From Bacillus sp. ISL-7 (GTDB taxonomy: Bacteria > Bacillota > Bacilli > Bacillales_B > DSM-18226): DNA of 33,705 bases. The notes beneath the pieces are model-generated. The model did no database searches. It was not told where the DNA came from and saw nothing but the letters and a program-made list of their open reading frames with translations. The translations under genes and the position numbers were made by a program. The number at the start of each line of letters is the position of its first letter. Position 1 is the first letter of the stretch. The DNA is taken from NCBI RefSeq assembly GCF_018613065.1, contig NZ_JAGGQW010000073.1, forward strand, positions 1-33,705, given 5' to 3'. Below are positions 26,226 to 33,705 of the stretch, piece after piece.

Positions 26226-27732
26226 TAAAGTATTTGAAGGAATCGAACAACCGAAACTGGAATGGGCTAAGGAATGGCTTAAGACAACTAAAAAACTATA
26301 TATCAATGGCGAGTGGATGGATAGCACAAGCGGCCAATTCATCGAATCCATCAATCCGGCAAATGGTCAAGTAGTTGGTAACTTCCAAGCCGCTTCAAAA
26401 GCGGATGTAGACCAGGCGGTATCGGCTGCACGCGAAGCGTTTGAACATGGTTTATGGAGTACCATTTCTCGTAAAGAGCGTGCCAAAATTTTGCGAAAAA
26501 TCAGCGATTTAATGGATCAGCACCGTGCAGAATTGGCAACGCTTGAGACATTGGATAACGGGAAGCTATACACGGAATCCTATCATGATGCAGTGGGAGA
26601 AGCCGTTGATATTTTTGAATATTATGCAGGCTGGACAGACAAATATTATGGTGAAAACAATCCTGTTGATGGAAATTTCTTAAGCGTTACAACCAGAGAT
26701 CCGATTGGTGTGTGCGGTCAAATACTTCCTTTCAACTTCCCTCTGGATATGGCTGCATGGAAGCTGGCACCCGCATTAGCGATGGGCAATACGGTCCTAT
26801 TAAAGCCGTCAGAAAAGACATCTTTTTCAGTGATTCGTCTGTTCGAATTAATTGATGAAGCCAACCTTTTACCAAATGGAGTCATCAACTTACTTCTTGG
26901 CAATGGAGAGACAGGAGAGAATATTTCTACCCATATGGGTGTGGATAAGGTGGCGTTTACGGGAAGCACGGAAATTGGGAAGAAGCTTGTCCACAATTCA
27001 GCTGACTCAAACTTAAAGCCTGTTTCCCTTGAACTTGGAGGGAAATCTCCAAACATTATCTTTAATGATCCACCAAATCTTGATCAAGCAATTGAGCGTT
27101 CGTTTTATGGGTTGTTTACACATAAAGGGGAGAAATGCTCGGCTCCAACTCGTTTGTTTGCCCACGTGGATGTGTACGACAAAGTGGTTGAAGACATTGC
27201 GAAACTGGCAAAAAGCTATGTAGTAGGCGACCCATTCGATCCAAACAGCCATCAAGGTGCCCAGGTTTCTGAAGAGCATATGGAACGGATTTTAGGCTAT
27301 ATTGAAAGTGGAAAAAGCCAAGGTGCTAGATTAGTAGCTGGTGGTGAGCGGGATCTGACAGGGGAAAATGCAAATGGATTCTTTATCCGTCCTACAATCT
27401 TTGCTGACGTAGACAATAAGATGAAAATCGCCCAAGAAGAAATCTTTGGACCTGTGCTTTGCATTATTCCTTTTGAAACAGAAGAAGAAGTCATTGCGAT
27501 GGCCAATGATTCCATCTATGGTTTGGGTGCTGGTCTATGGACGAATGATGTTTCCAGAGCACATCGTGTGGCCAATAGGCTTCAAGCAGGTATGATTTTT
27601 GTGAATAAATATGGGTGTTATGATTTTGCCAGTCCGTTTGGGGGCTTGAAACAAAGCGGATGGGGGAAAGAGTACGCGATTCATTCCCTAGCATCTTATA
27701 CAAAACAAAAAGCAATTTGGTTTGCTTATTAA
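26218..27732 (+). CDS. NAD(P)-dependent aldehyde dehydrogenase
   Basis: A 504-residue classical aldehyde dehydrogenase oxidising an aldehyde to the carboxylate. Catalytic residues are visible: N173 in LPFNFPL, K196 in LLKPSE, FTGSTEIG at 247-254, general base E272 in LELGGKSPN and nucleophile C307 in GEKCSAPTR. The GEKC form, rather than the common GQxC, is a mild variant. The ATG at 26218 has AAGGTGA eight bases upstream and overlaps the lyase stop; an earlier ATG at 26191 has no ribosome site. The aldehyde is unknown, presumably the product of the neighbouring alcohol dehydrogenase or of a step after the lyase. It is similar to betaine-aldehyde and amino-aldehyde dehydrogenases in general pattern. 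Confidence 0.92.
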   Translation: MNSKVFEGIEQPKLEWAKEWLKTTKKLYINGEWMDSTSGQFIESINPANGQVVGNFQAASKADVDQAVSAAREAFEHGLWSTISRKERAKILRKISDLMDQHRAELATLETLDNGKLYTESYHDAVGEAVDIFEYYAGWTDKYYGENNPVDGNFLSVTTRDPIGVCGQILPFNFPLDMAAWKLAPALAMGNTVLLKPSEKTSFSVIRLFELIDEANLLPNGVINLLLGNGETGENISTHMGVDKVAFTGSTEIGKKLVHNSADSNLKPVSLELGGKSPNIIFNDPPNLDQAIERSFYGLFTHKGEKCSAPTRLFAHVDVYDKVVEDIAKLAKSYVVGDPFDPNSHQGAQVSEEHMERILGYIESGKSQGARLVAGGERDLTGENANGFFIRPTIFADVDNKMKIAQEEIFGPVLCIIPFETEEEVIAMANDSIYGLGAGLWTNDVSRAHRVANRLQAGMIFVNKYGCYDFASPFGGLKQSGWGKEYAIHSLASYTKQKAIWFAY

Positions 27733-27761
27733 AAATATCCGAGAACACGGGGGAACGTAAG

Positions 27762-28925
27762 ATGAAGATGAAAGCTGCAGTTATGACGGAGATTGGAAAA
27801 CCGCTAGAAATCCAAGAGGTGGAACTTGCTGCACCAAAAGCGAATGAGGTACTTGTGAAAATCGAAGCAACAGGAGTCTGCCATAGCGATTTAAACGCTT
27901 TAGGAGATGAAACAACCCCTAAGCCTACCATCCTTGGCCATGAAGGAGCAGGAATTGTCGCAGCGGTTGGATCCAATGTAACGAAAGTAAAAGTGGGCGA
28001 TAAAGTGGCGTTAAGCTGGGCTCCTTATTGCGGAACCTGCGAGTTCTGCGTAACAGGGAATGTTCATTTATGTGAAACGGCATTTGGTCCAATGTTTGAA
28101 GGAACTCTTTTGGATGGGACCTCCCGTTTAAGCAAAGATGGAGAAACGATTTATCACAACTCCTTATTGTCTACCTTTGCCGAATACACCGTTGTACCGG
28201 AGCTATCATGTGTGAAACTTCCTGATGAAATGCCGCTTGCTCAAGCGTCGTTAATCGGCTGCGGTGTGGCGACTGGTTATGGTGCTGCCGTACATGCTGC
28301 AAAAGTAACACCAGGTTCGACCGTTGCTGTATTTGGGATCGGCGGAGTAGGTGTCAATGCGATTCAAGGGGCACGTATTGCTGGAGCGGCAAAAATTATT
28401 GCGTGTGATATGAAGCCAGCTAACCTGGAAATCGCAAAAAAATTTGGTGCGACTCATACAATCAATGTCGCGGAACAAAATGCGGAAGATGCTTTAAAAG
28501 AGCTGACAGGCGGACTCGGTGTGCATTTCGCAATCGACTGTACCGGCCACACAGGAGCGACTGAAAGTGCGTGGAAAGGAACAAGAAAAGGTGGCACCGT
28601 TGTTGTTGTTGGGGCTTTCAATCCAGCTATGGCACTCCAGTTGCCAGCAGGCGGATTCCACCGTGTCGGAAAAATTTTAAAAGGAAGCTTCTATGGAGAT
28701 ACACAGCCCTATCGCGACTTCCCTACCATTGCCCAGCTTTATTTAGATGGCAAATTTATGCTCGATGAACTTGTACTCGATCGTATTCAGCTAACGGATA
28801 TTAATCAAGCCTTCGATAGCTTCCATGACTGCAACTGCATTAACGTCGGCAGGACCGTCGTTGAGTTTTCATCACAAGAACAAAAGGAACTAGTAGATAC
28901 AGCTGATAGTGTCGTAACAATCTAA
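27762..28925 (+). CDS. Zinc-dependent alcohol dehydrogenase
   Basis: A 387-residue medium-chain zinc dehydrogenase. Catalytic-zinc ligands C40 (GVCHSD) and the GHE at 59-61, structural-zinc cysteines C90, C93, C96 and C104 (CGTCEFC...C), and the cofactor loop GIGGVGVNAIQGA are intact. The N-terminal ATG at 27762 has GGGGG eight bases upstream; a second ATG lies at 27768. It is the last gene of the lyase operon, 29 bases after the aldehyde dehydrogenase. The pairing suggests alcohol to aldehyde to acid in sequence. The C-terminal extension after VEFSS is about 17 residues with no assigned role. The substrate is unknown; formaldehyde-type or amino-alcohol substrates are possible. Confidence 0.92.
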   Translation: MKMKAAVMTEIGKPLEIQEVELAAPKANEVLVKIEATGVCHSDLNALGDETTPKPTILGHEGAGIVAAVGSNVTKVKVGDKVALSWAPYCGTCEFCVTGNVHLCETAFGPMFEGTLLDGTSRLSKDGETIYHNSLLSTFAEYTVVPELSCVKLPDEMPLAQASLIGCGVATGYGAAVHAAKVTPGSTVAVFGIGGVGVNAIQGARIAGAAKIIACDMKPANLEIAKKFGATHTINVAEQNAEDALKELTGGLGVHFAIDCTGHTGATESAWKGTRKGGTVVVVGAFNPAMALQLPAGGFHRVGKILKGSFYGDTQPYRDFPTIAQLYLDGKFMLDELVLDRIQLTDINQAFDSFHDCNCINVGRTVVEFSSQEQKELVDTADSVVTI

Positions 28926-28934
28926 GAATATGAA

Positions 28935-28965
28935 AACAGACCGTCTGATCATCAGGCAGTCTGTT
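28935..28965. terminator. Hairpin terminator between convergent alcohol dehydrogenase and rpiR-type genes
   Basis: AACAGACCGTCTGAT pairs with ATCAGGCAGTCTGTT, with one mismatch and one G-U pair. Short A and T tracts flank it, so it may end both transcripts. Confidence 0.65.
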
Positions 28966-28969
28966 GATT

Positions 28970-29692
28970 TTACTCATCCCTTTTTGCAGTCTCTCGTTCT
29001 GCTAGTAATTTTGCGATAATTTCTTCTATGAAAATAAAGAATATAGTTCGCGTTTTTTCATACGGCAACAACTCTTCATTTTGAGTAGATTGGGTTAAGA
29101 AAAAGATATTATCTGCTTTTAAAGTTGATGAATGGTCATACTCCTCTAAAATCAACAATATTTCAGCCCCTTTAGCCTTTGCCCCATTGAAGAGGTTTTC
29201 GAAAGAAGTAAATTTCCCTGTTACTGAAAAAACTATCAAAAGAGTGTCTTCATCAACTAAATGCTTTGCATGATCTTCTCCTTGGGACACTAAAATATTT
29301 TTTCCAGAAAAAAGAGCGAGCTTATAGGCAAAGTATTCTACAGAAATAAAGGATGGCCCTAATCCGAATAGAACGATTCGGTTGTACTTTTTAAAAAGGG
29401 TGATAAACTCATCCACTAATACGGGGTCAAAATTATCGATAAAGTGTTTTAATCGTTCCAGTTCGCTAGAAACTTTCTTGCCTTTTTGAATGATGGACTG
29501 TCCCCCGAAAAACTGCTTGTATTGTTTAAAACTATCAAAGCCAAGTTTTCTTACAAGCTTGGATATTTTTGATGGAGACACTTCACAATACGCAGCTGCC
29601 TCTAATATTTTTAGTTGTTCATTGTCCTTTATCACTTTAGCAAGTTTATTATGGACCGAAAGCTCCAGGTCATTTAATTTGTTTAAATTAAT
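28970..29692 (-). CDS. RpiR-family regulator (HTH plus SIS domain), probable AUU start
   Basis: About 240 residues: an N-terminal HTH (LKILEAAAYCEVSPSKISKLVRKLGF) and a C-terminal SIS sugar-phosphate-binding domain (IVLFGLGPSFISVEYFAYKLALFSGKN, then LLIVFSVTGKFTSF). No ATG, GTG or TTG lies near the expected N-terminus. The only other start, TTG at 29764, lies inside the -35 box of a promoter (TTGTGG-N17-TATACT). ATT at 29690-29692, with AAGG nine bases upstream in GAGGGAAGG, gives the expected family beginning (INLNKLNDLELS). It is divergent from the SDR gene. The ligand is unknown, likely a phosphorylated sugar derivative. Confidence 0.82.
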   Translation of the reverse strand: MNLNKLNDLELSVHNKLAKVIKDNEQLKILEAAAYCEVSPSKISKLVRKLGFDSFKQYKQFFGGQSIIQKGKKVSSELERLKHFIDNFDPVLVDEFITLFKKYNRIVLFGLGPSFISVEYFAYKLALFSGKNILVSQGEDHAKHLVDEDTLLIVFSVTGKFTSFENLFNGAKAKGAEILLILEEYDHSSTLKADNIFFLTQSTQNEELLPYEKTRTIFFIFIEEIIAKLLAERETAKRDE

Positions 29693-29735
29693 ATTTATAG
29701 TCCTTCCCTCACTTCTACATTTAGTACGTAAGGAA

Positions 29736-29764
29736 AGTATACCATAGTGGAAAATTTTCCACAA
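29736..29764 (-). promoter_or_regulatory. Sigma-A promoter of the rpiR-type gene
   Basis: On the minus strand, TTGTGG (-35, 29759-29764), a 17-bp spacer and TATACT (-10, 29736-29741). The palindrome at 29747-29762 lies across the -35 and spacer, a position for autorepression. Confidence 0.6.
29747..29762. promoter_or_regulatory. Palindrome 1, candidate RpiR operator
   Basis: GTGGAAAATTTTCCAC is a perfect 16-bp palindrome sharing the core GAAAATTTTC with palindrome 2. It overlaps the -35 and spacer of the rpiR promoter. Centres of the two palindromes are 39 bp apart. Confidence 0.6.
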
Positions 29765-29786
29765 TATAAAAAAATAATTAAAAAAA

Positions 29787-29800
29787 TAGAAAATTTTCTA
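29787..29800. promoter_or_regulatory. Palindrome 2, candidate RpiR operator
   Basis: TAGAAAATTTTCTA is a perfect 14-bp palindrome with the same GAAAATTTTC core, nine bases before the -35 of the SDR promoter. It could control the forward operon, perhaps by looping to palindrome 1. Confidence 0.55.
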
Positions 29801-29801
29801 A

Positions 29802-29815
29802 GGAAACCGTTTACA
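29802..29815 (+). promoter_or_regulatory. cre-like CcpA site on the SDR promoter
   Basis: GGAAACCGTTTACA matches 13 of 14 positions of TGWNANCGNTNWCA. Its right half is the TTTACA -35 box of the forward promoter, so CcpA binding would block polymerase. Confidence 0.6.
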
Positions 29816-29838
29816 AGTGGAGGAGTTTATAGTAAATT
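29810..29838 (+). promoter_or_regulatory. Sigma-A promoter of the ygcW-ygcU-ygcE-like operon
   Basis: TTTACA (29810-29815), a 17-bp spacer and TAAATT (29833-29838) lie 43 bases before the SDR start. Confidence 0.6.
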
Positions 29839-29881
29839 AACGTTAATAATATTAAAAACTTTCTAAGAAGAAGGGTTAAAA

Positions 29882-30676
29882 ATGACTAGTAAATTAGCTG
29901 ATATCAAAGACTTCTCAATGAATTATTTTAGCTTAAAAGGAAAAGTGGCGATCATCACTGGAGGTAATTCTGGATTAGGTCAAGGCTTTGCCCTAGCACT
30001 AGCAAAAGCGGGGGCAGACATTTTTGCAGTAAGCATCGCTGGTGACAATGATGAAACCAAAAACCTCATTGAAGGAGAGGGTGTTCGGTATCATCTCATG
30101 ATTGCAGATGTGACTCAAGAAGGTACTTGTCAAAGGATTGCAGAAGAATGCATCTCTATTTTTGGAAAAATCGACATCCTCATGAATAACGCAGGTATTT
30201 GTATCAATGAACCAGATGTAACCAAATTTACTAGACTACAATGGGATAAAATGGTCTCCATCAATTTAACAGCAGCTTTTGAATTATCTCATGAAGTGGC
30301 GAAATTCATGATTCCACAACAAAGCGGAAAAATCATAAACACTTGTTCTTTGTTTTCCTACCTTGGGGGTCAATGGTCACCAGCCTATGCAGCAACGAAA
30401 CATGGTTTAGCCGGTTTTACCAAAGCCTATTGTGATGAACTAGCTCAATATAATATTCAGGTAAACGGAATTGCACCTGGATATTTTGCAACTGCGGTTA
30501 CAGCAGAGACAAGAGCGAACTCTGAAGCGAATCAACGGATTTTAGATCACATTCCAGCCAATAGGTGGGGTAATATCTTAGATTTAATGGGAGCAGTTGT
30601 TTATTTAGCTTCAGACGCTTCTAACTATGTAAACGGTACTCTCATAAATGTGGATGGCGGCTATTTAGTCCGATAA
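29882..30676 (+). CDS. ygcW: YgcW-like short-chain dehydrogenase/reductase
   Basis: A 264-residue classical SDR that interconverts an alcohol and ketone with NAD(P). It shows the cofactor motif TGGNSGLG at 26-33, NNAG at 102-105 and the catalytic S156, Y169 and K173 (YAATK). The N-terminal LADIKDFSMNYFSLKGK and the run SLFSYLGGQWSPAY resemble E. coli YgcW closely, as remembered. It is the first gene of a three-gene operon whose two other members match YgcU and YgcE. Its substrate is not established. The ATG at 29882 has a moderate ribosome site (GAAGAAGGG). Confidence 0.88.
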   Translation: MTSKLADIKDFSMNYFSLKGKVAIITGGNSGLGQGFALALAKAGADIFAVSIAGDNDETKNLIEGEGVRYHLMIADVTQEGTCQRIAEECISIFGKIDILMNNAGICINEPDVTKFTRLQWDKMVSINLTAAFELSHEVAKFMIPQQSGKIINTCSLFSYLGGQWSPAYAATKHGLAGFTKAYCDELAQYNIQVNGIAPGYFATAVTAETRANSEANQRILDHIPANRWGNILDLMGAVVYLASDASNYVNGTLINVDGGYLVR

Positions 30677-30713
30677 AGGAATATAGAAACGGATCGTAAA
30701 GGAGAATGCAGCA

Positions 30714-32225
30714 ATGACAAATGAACAATTAGTAAAAGAAGAAATGAAGTTAGTAAAAGAGCAGTTATTGAAAGAATTAGAGTCTATTGTTTCACTAGAA
30801 CAAATCAATACAGATCATGAAGCACTCTATGATGCATCTGCCGATCGTTATAAGAAATATGCAAAAGCGATAAAAGTCTTAGATGTTCCAATGCCAATGG
30901 CAATTGTTTATCCACACTCAACAGAAGAAGTTCAGTCCCTTCTGCAGTTCTGCAATAAGCACAAGATCAATGTAATTCCTCGAAGCGGGAAAACAGCTAC
31001 GGAAGGCGGCCTTGAAAACTGGAAAGAAATCGCAGTAGTCATTGACGGCTCAAAAATGAATCAAATCATTAAAATCGATTCTTATAACATGCAAGCAACG
31101 GTTCAAGCAGGTGTTAAGCTGCAAACGTTAGAAGATGAACTGCGTAAAATTGGCTATACTACAGGCCACTCTCCGCAGTCAAAGCCAGTTGCACAATTTG
31201 GCGGGTTACTAGCAACAAGAAGTATTGGCCAATTCTCAACCTTTTACGGTGCTATTGAAGACATGGTTGTAGGCTTAGAATGTGTATTCCCAGATGGACA
31301 TATTTCCAGAATCAAAAATGTTCCAAGAAGAGCAGGCGGACCCGATATTAGACACATTGTTATTGGTAACGAAGGAACCTTATGCTACATTACTGAAGTG
31401 ACGGTAAAGATTTTTAAATACTATCCTGAAAACAATGTTTTCCATGGTTATTTAATCAAGGATGTAGATACAGGGATCCAGATTTTAAGAGAAGTAATTA
31501 CGAACGGCTTTAGACCATCTGTGGCACGTGTTTATTCTGAAGAAGATGCAAGACAGCATTTTTCTCACTTCTACAAAGACAAATGTGTGCTGATCTTTAT
31601 GAATGAAGGACCAAAAGGGATTGTCAAAGCAACGAATGAAGCGATTGAAGAAGCGGTGGTTAAATTCCAAGAAGGCATTATTGAAAAAGTAGAAGACCAT
31701 TACATCGAAAATTGGTTTAACAACTTAAATTGGACGCAAGGTCATATTGATCATGAGATCCAAACGATGATTAAACATCATAAGCATGATGGTTATACTA
31801 CCGAAGTATCCGCTGACTGGGAGAGCATCACAAAGATTTATCACAATGTCATCAAAAGAGTAAGGGAAGAGTTTGACCGAATTGAAGATATCACCATGCT
31901 TGGCGGTCACTCATCGCATAGCTATTTAAATGGAACTAATATGTACTTTGTCTATAACTACACAATTAATTGTGCGCCAGAGGATGAAATGAGAATTTAT
32001 CATCATCCAATCCAAACCATTATTGTGGAAGAAACATTAAAACTTGGCGGGTCCATGTGTCATCACCATGGTATTGGAAAATACCGCAGCGAGTGGACAC
32101 TAGAAGAGCACGGTTCTGCTTACTATATGTTGGAAAAATTAAAAGAAGCGTTTGACCCGAATGGCATCATGAATTTTGGCACCATCTTCCCTCAAGAAGA
32201 AGGCATGAAATATATAAAAGGTTAA
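30714..32225 (+). CDS. ygcU: YgcU-like FAD-linked oxidase
   Basis: A 503-residue flavoprotein of the FAD_binding_4 / FAD-oxidase C family (vanillyl-alcohol oxidase fold, related to glycolate oxidase GlcD and alkylglycerone-phosphate synthase). The FAD-binding half includes PRSGKTATEGG (89-99), GHSPQSKP and TRSIGQFSTFYGAIEDMV (168-185). The substrate half ends with HHHGIGKYR (450-458) and DPNGIMNFG (481-489). Several long runs match E. coli YgcU as I recall it. It probably oxidises a hydroxy-acid or polyol and passes electrons to an unknown acceptor; E. coli has electron-transfer flavoprotein genes ygcQ and ygcR nearby, and none is visible here. An AAAGGAG ribosome site precedes the ATG. Confidence 0.88.
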   Translation: MTNEQLVKEEMKLVKEQLLKELESIVSLEQINTDHEALYDASADRYKKYAKAIKVLDVPMPMAIVYPHSTEEVQSLLQFCNKHKINVIPRSGKTATEGGLENWKEIAVVIDGSKMNQIIKIDSYNMQATVQAGVKLQTLEDELRKIGYTTGHSPQSKPVAQFGGLLATRSIGQFSTFYGAIEDMVVGLECVFPDGHISRIKNVPRRAGGPDIRHIVIGNEGTLCYITEVTVKIFKYYPENNVFHGYLIKDVDTGIQILREVITNGFRPSVARVYSEEDARQHFSHFYKDKCVLIFMNEGPKGIVKATNEAIEEAVVKFQEGIIEKVEDHYIENWFNNLNWTQGHIDHEIQTMIKHHKHDGYTTEVSADWESITKIYHNVIKRVREEFDRIEDITMLGGHSSHSYLNGTNMYFVYNYTINCAPEDEMRIYHHPIQTIIVEETLKLGGSMCHHHGIGKYRSEWTLEEHGSAYYMLEKLKEAFDPNGIMNFGTIFPQEEGMKYIKG

Positions 32226-32238
32226 TGCAGGTGATGAT

Positions 32239-33669
32239 ATGAGTGGGTATGTAATGGGGATTGATAATGGCTCGCAAAGCACAAAAGTTGCCATTTATGA
32301 TTTTAAAGGCAATGAGGTTGCATTTGGATCTTATCAATTAAAAGACACGTTATCACCTGAACCCGGTGTCGTCATCCATCCTGATGATGATTTGTGGGAC
32401 AGTGTAATAGGAGCAATGAAAAATTGTTTGGCTAGTTTTACCGGCAATCCTAAAGAGATTGCCGGGATTGGCCTTTGTACTATTCGCTGCTGCCGGGTGT
32501 TATTAAAAGAAGATGGCCAGCTGGCTTATCCTGTGATCAGCTGGATGGATTCTCGTTTGAACAAACCATATGTCCATTCAGATGATCAAGTAAAGTATGT
32601 AACCACTACTTCTGGGTATCTCGGCTTCCGATTGACTGGCGAATACAAGGACACGGCTGCTAATTATGAAGTTCACTGGCCGTTAGACCGCGAAACGCTA
32701 GATTGGTCCCGTGACGAGGAAGTATTTAAGGCATATGGATTGAAACGAGAGATGGTATTTGAGCTTGTCAAACCGGGCGAAAAGCTGGGAACACTAAGAC
32801 AGGAATTGGTTCAGGAGTTTGGTTTTAGCAATGATATACCGGTAACAGCCACAGCCAATGATAAAGCTGTCGAGGCTTTGGGCTCTGGAATGAAGGACGA
32901 AGGGACCATCATGATCTCGCTTGGCACCTTCATTTCTTCGATGCTGTTAAGAAATGAATATAAGGAAAATGCGGTCAATTTCTTCCCAACGCTTGCTTGT
33001 ATTCCATTTAAATATGTGTTTGAATCAAATGGAATAAGACGTGGGATGTGGACGGTGAGTTGGTTTAAAAAGCTGATCGGAGAAGAGCTCGTCACGGAAG
33101 CTGGAAAGCTGGGTATATCAGAAGAGGAATACTTGAATCGAAAAGCGCAGGATGTTCCCGTCGGCAGTGACGGCCTAATTACGATCCTGGACTGGCTGTC
33201 GACACCATCTGAACCCTATCGAAAAGGTATCATGATCGGATTTGATCAGCGCCATACCAAATATCATATTTACCGTTCCATTTTGGAAGCGATTGCTTTT
33301 AATATTAGGAACAATATTGATGATATGTTAGCGGAAATTGATGTAGAGTTAAAGGATTTAATCGTCATCGGCGGAGGTTCCAAGAGTGATGTAATGATGC
33401 AAATCATTGCTGACCTTTTTGGATTGCCGGTGCATCGACGTGCAGGCAGCAGTAGCGCGTGTCTAGGAGCTGCTATATGTGTATGCCAACATCTTGCGAT
33501 GTATAAAGATTTTTATGAGGCTGCAAGTAAAATGGTCAAAACGCAGCAAACGTTTTTACCAAATCAACAAAATTACGAACTCTACAACACCATAAACGAC
33601 ACCATCGTTAAAAACGTAAGAAAACATACAGATGAAATTTTGAAGCTTACGTATTCGATTTTCAACTGA
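32239..33669 (+). CDS. ygcE: YgcE-like FGGY-family carbohydrate kinase
   Basis: A 476-residue kinase of the FGGY family (xylulokinase and glycerol kinase relatives) that phosphorylates a sugar or polyol with ATP. The N-terminal phosphate loop GIDNGSQSTK (7-16), the middle ISLGTFISSML segment and the C-terminal GGGSKSDVMMQIIADLFGLPV are intact. WTVSWFKKLIGE and LDWLSTPSEPYRKGIMIGFD resemble E. coli YgcE. It follows the oxidase after 13 bases with an AGGTGAT ribosome site. A kinase in an RpiR-controlled operon fits a phosphorylated intermediate as inducer. The operon may continue beyond the window; no transporter gene is seen inside it. Confidence 0.88.
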   Translation: MSGYVMGIDNGSQSTKVAIYDFKGNEVAFGSYQLKDTLSPEPGVVIHPDDDLWDSVIGAMKNCLASFTGNPKEIAGIGLCTIRCCRVLLKEDGQLAYPVISWMDSRLNKPYVHSDDQVKYVTTTSGYLGFRLTGEYKDTAANYEVHWPLDRETLDWSRDEEVFKAYGLKREMVFELVKPGEKLGTLRQELVQEFGFSNDIPVTATANDKAVEALGSGMKDEGTIMISLGTFISSMLLRNEYKENAVNFFPTLACIPFKYVFESNGIRRGMWTVSWFKKLIGEELVTEAGKLGISEEEYLNRKAQDVPVGSDGLITILDWLSTPSEPYRKGIMIGFDQRHTKYHIYRSILEAIAFNIRNNIDDMLAEIDVELKDLIVIGGGSKSDVMMQIIADLFGLPVHRRAGSSSACLGAAICVCQHLAMYKDFYEAASKMVKTQQTFLPNQQNYELYNTINDTIVKNVRKHTDEILKLTYSIFN

Positions 33670-33672
33670 CCA

Positions 33673-33705
33673 GGGGGACGGTTCGAAGCCACTGAAAAAG
33701 TCACT
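33673..33705. other. Window end, start of a possible intergenic repeat
   Basis: GGGGGACGGTTC (33673-33684) resembles the start of a recurrent Bacillaceae intergenic motif. The window ends before any hairpin or gene can be seen. Confidence 0.25.

Noticed and set aside
29747..29762. Palindrome considered as a Rex operator
   Set aside because: Rex sites follow TTGTGAA-N4-TTCACAA. This one reads GTGGAAAATTTTCCAC, lacks the full TTGTGAA arms, and shares its core with palindrome 2 instead.
29762..29764. TTG start for the RpiR-type regulator
   Set aside because: It lies in the -35 box of the gene's own promoter and would add 24 residues not typical of the family.

Overview
The window reads as a chromosome segment of a low-GC Gram-positive member of the Bacillaceae, probably a Bacillus or Neobacillus relative. 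Gene order from the end of an rRNA operon (23S, 5S, tRNA-fMet, tRNA-Asp) through tsaE-tsaB-rimI-tsaD, a divergent ydiF-type ABC-F gene, moaC and rex, and later ydiK-ydiL and groES-groEL, follows the Bacillus subtilis rrnE-to-groEL region. Ribosome binding sites, TTG starts, the CIRCE element and the protein sequences agree with this.

Layout. Positions 1-470: end of the rRNA operon and two tRNAs. 671-3311: t6A-modification genes with rimI. 3312-3788: a gene-free stretch with a striking cluster of eight same-strand DnaA boxes, two terminators and a Bacillaceae-type intergenic repeat. 3789-7077: ydiF, moaC, rex. 7237-14763: a malate-use block (malic enzyme, TSUP-family permease, MalK/MalR-like two-component system, MaeN-like malate symporter, second malic enzyme). 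14936-18545: yhbD-yhbE-yhbF (regulator plus two bactofilins) and a DHA2 drug-efflux-type permease. These two blocks sit between rex and ydiK, where B. subtilis carries tatAy-tatCy. 18597-21848: ydiK, ydiL, groES, groEL.

After groEL come two accessory catabolic modules. Module 1 (22055-28925) has a BCCT-family importer whose reading frame is broken near the N-terminus, a divergent IclR regulator, an aspartase/fumarase-superfamily lyase with unusual active-site substitutions, an aldehyde dehydrogenase and a zinc alcohol dehydrogenase. The importer and the lyase each have a near-consensus sigma-A promoter followed, at almost the same distance, by a GTTC-N7-GAAC dyad, the likely IclR operator. 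Module 2 (28970-33669) has an RpiR regulator divergent from a short-chain dehydrogenase, a FAD-linked oxidase and an FGGY kinase. These three resemble the E. coli YgcW, YgcU and YgcE set, for which I know of no firmly established substrate. The intergenic region carries two GAAAATTTTC palindromes, one lying on the rpiR promoter, and a cre-like CcpA site on the -35 of the forward promoter.

How it fits together: cre-like sites near the malate symporter, the BCCT gene and the ygc-like operon suggest shared carbon catabolite control over induced, substrate-specific pathways. Module 1 is the best candidate for an undescribed pathway. Its lyase keeps the family signature loop but has changed positions that normally hold the dicarboxylate substrate, and its partners suggest uptake of a betaine-like or amine-containing acid, C-N cleavage, then alcohol and aldehyde oxidation. 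The broken importer means the pathway may be decaying in this strain. All substrate statements are inference.
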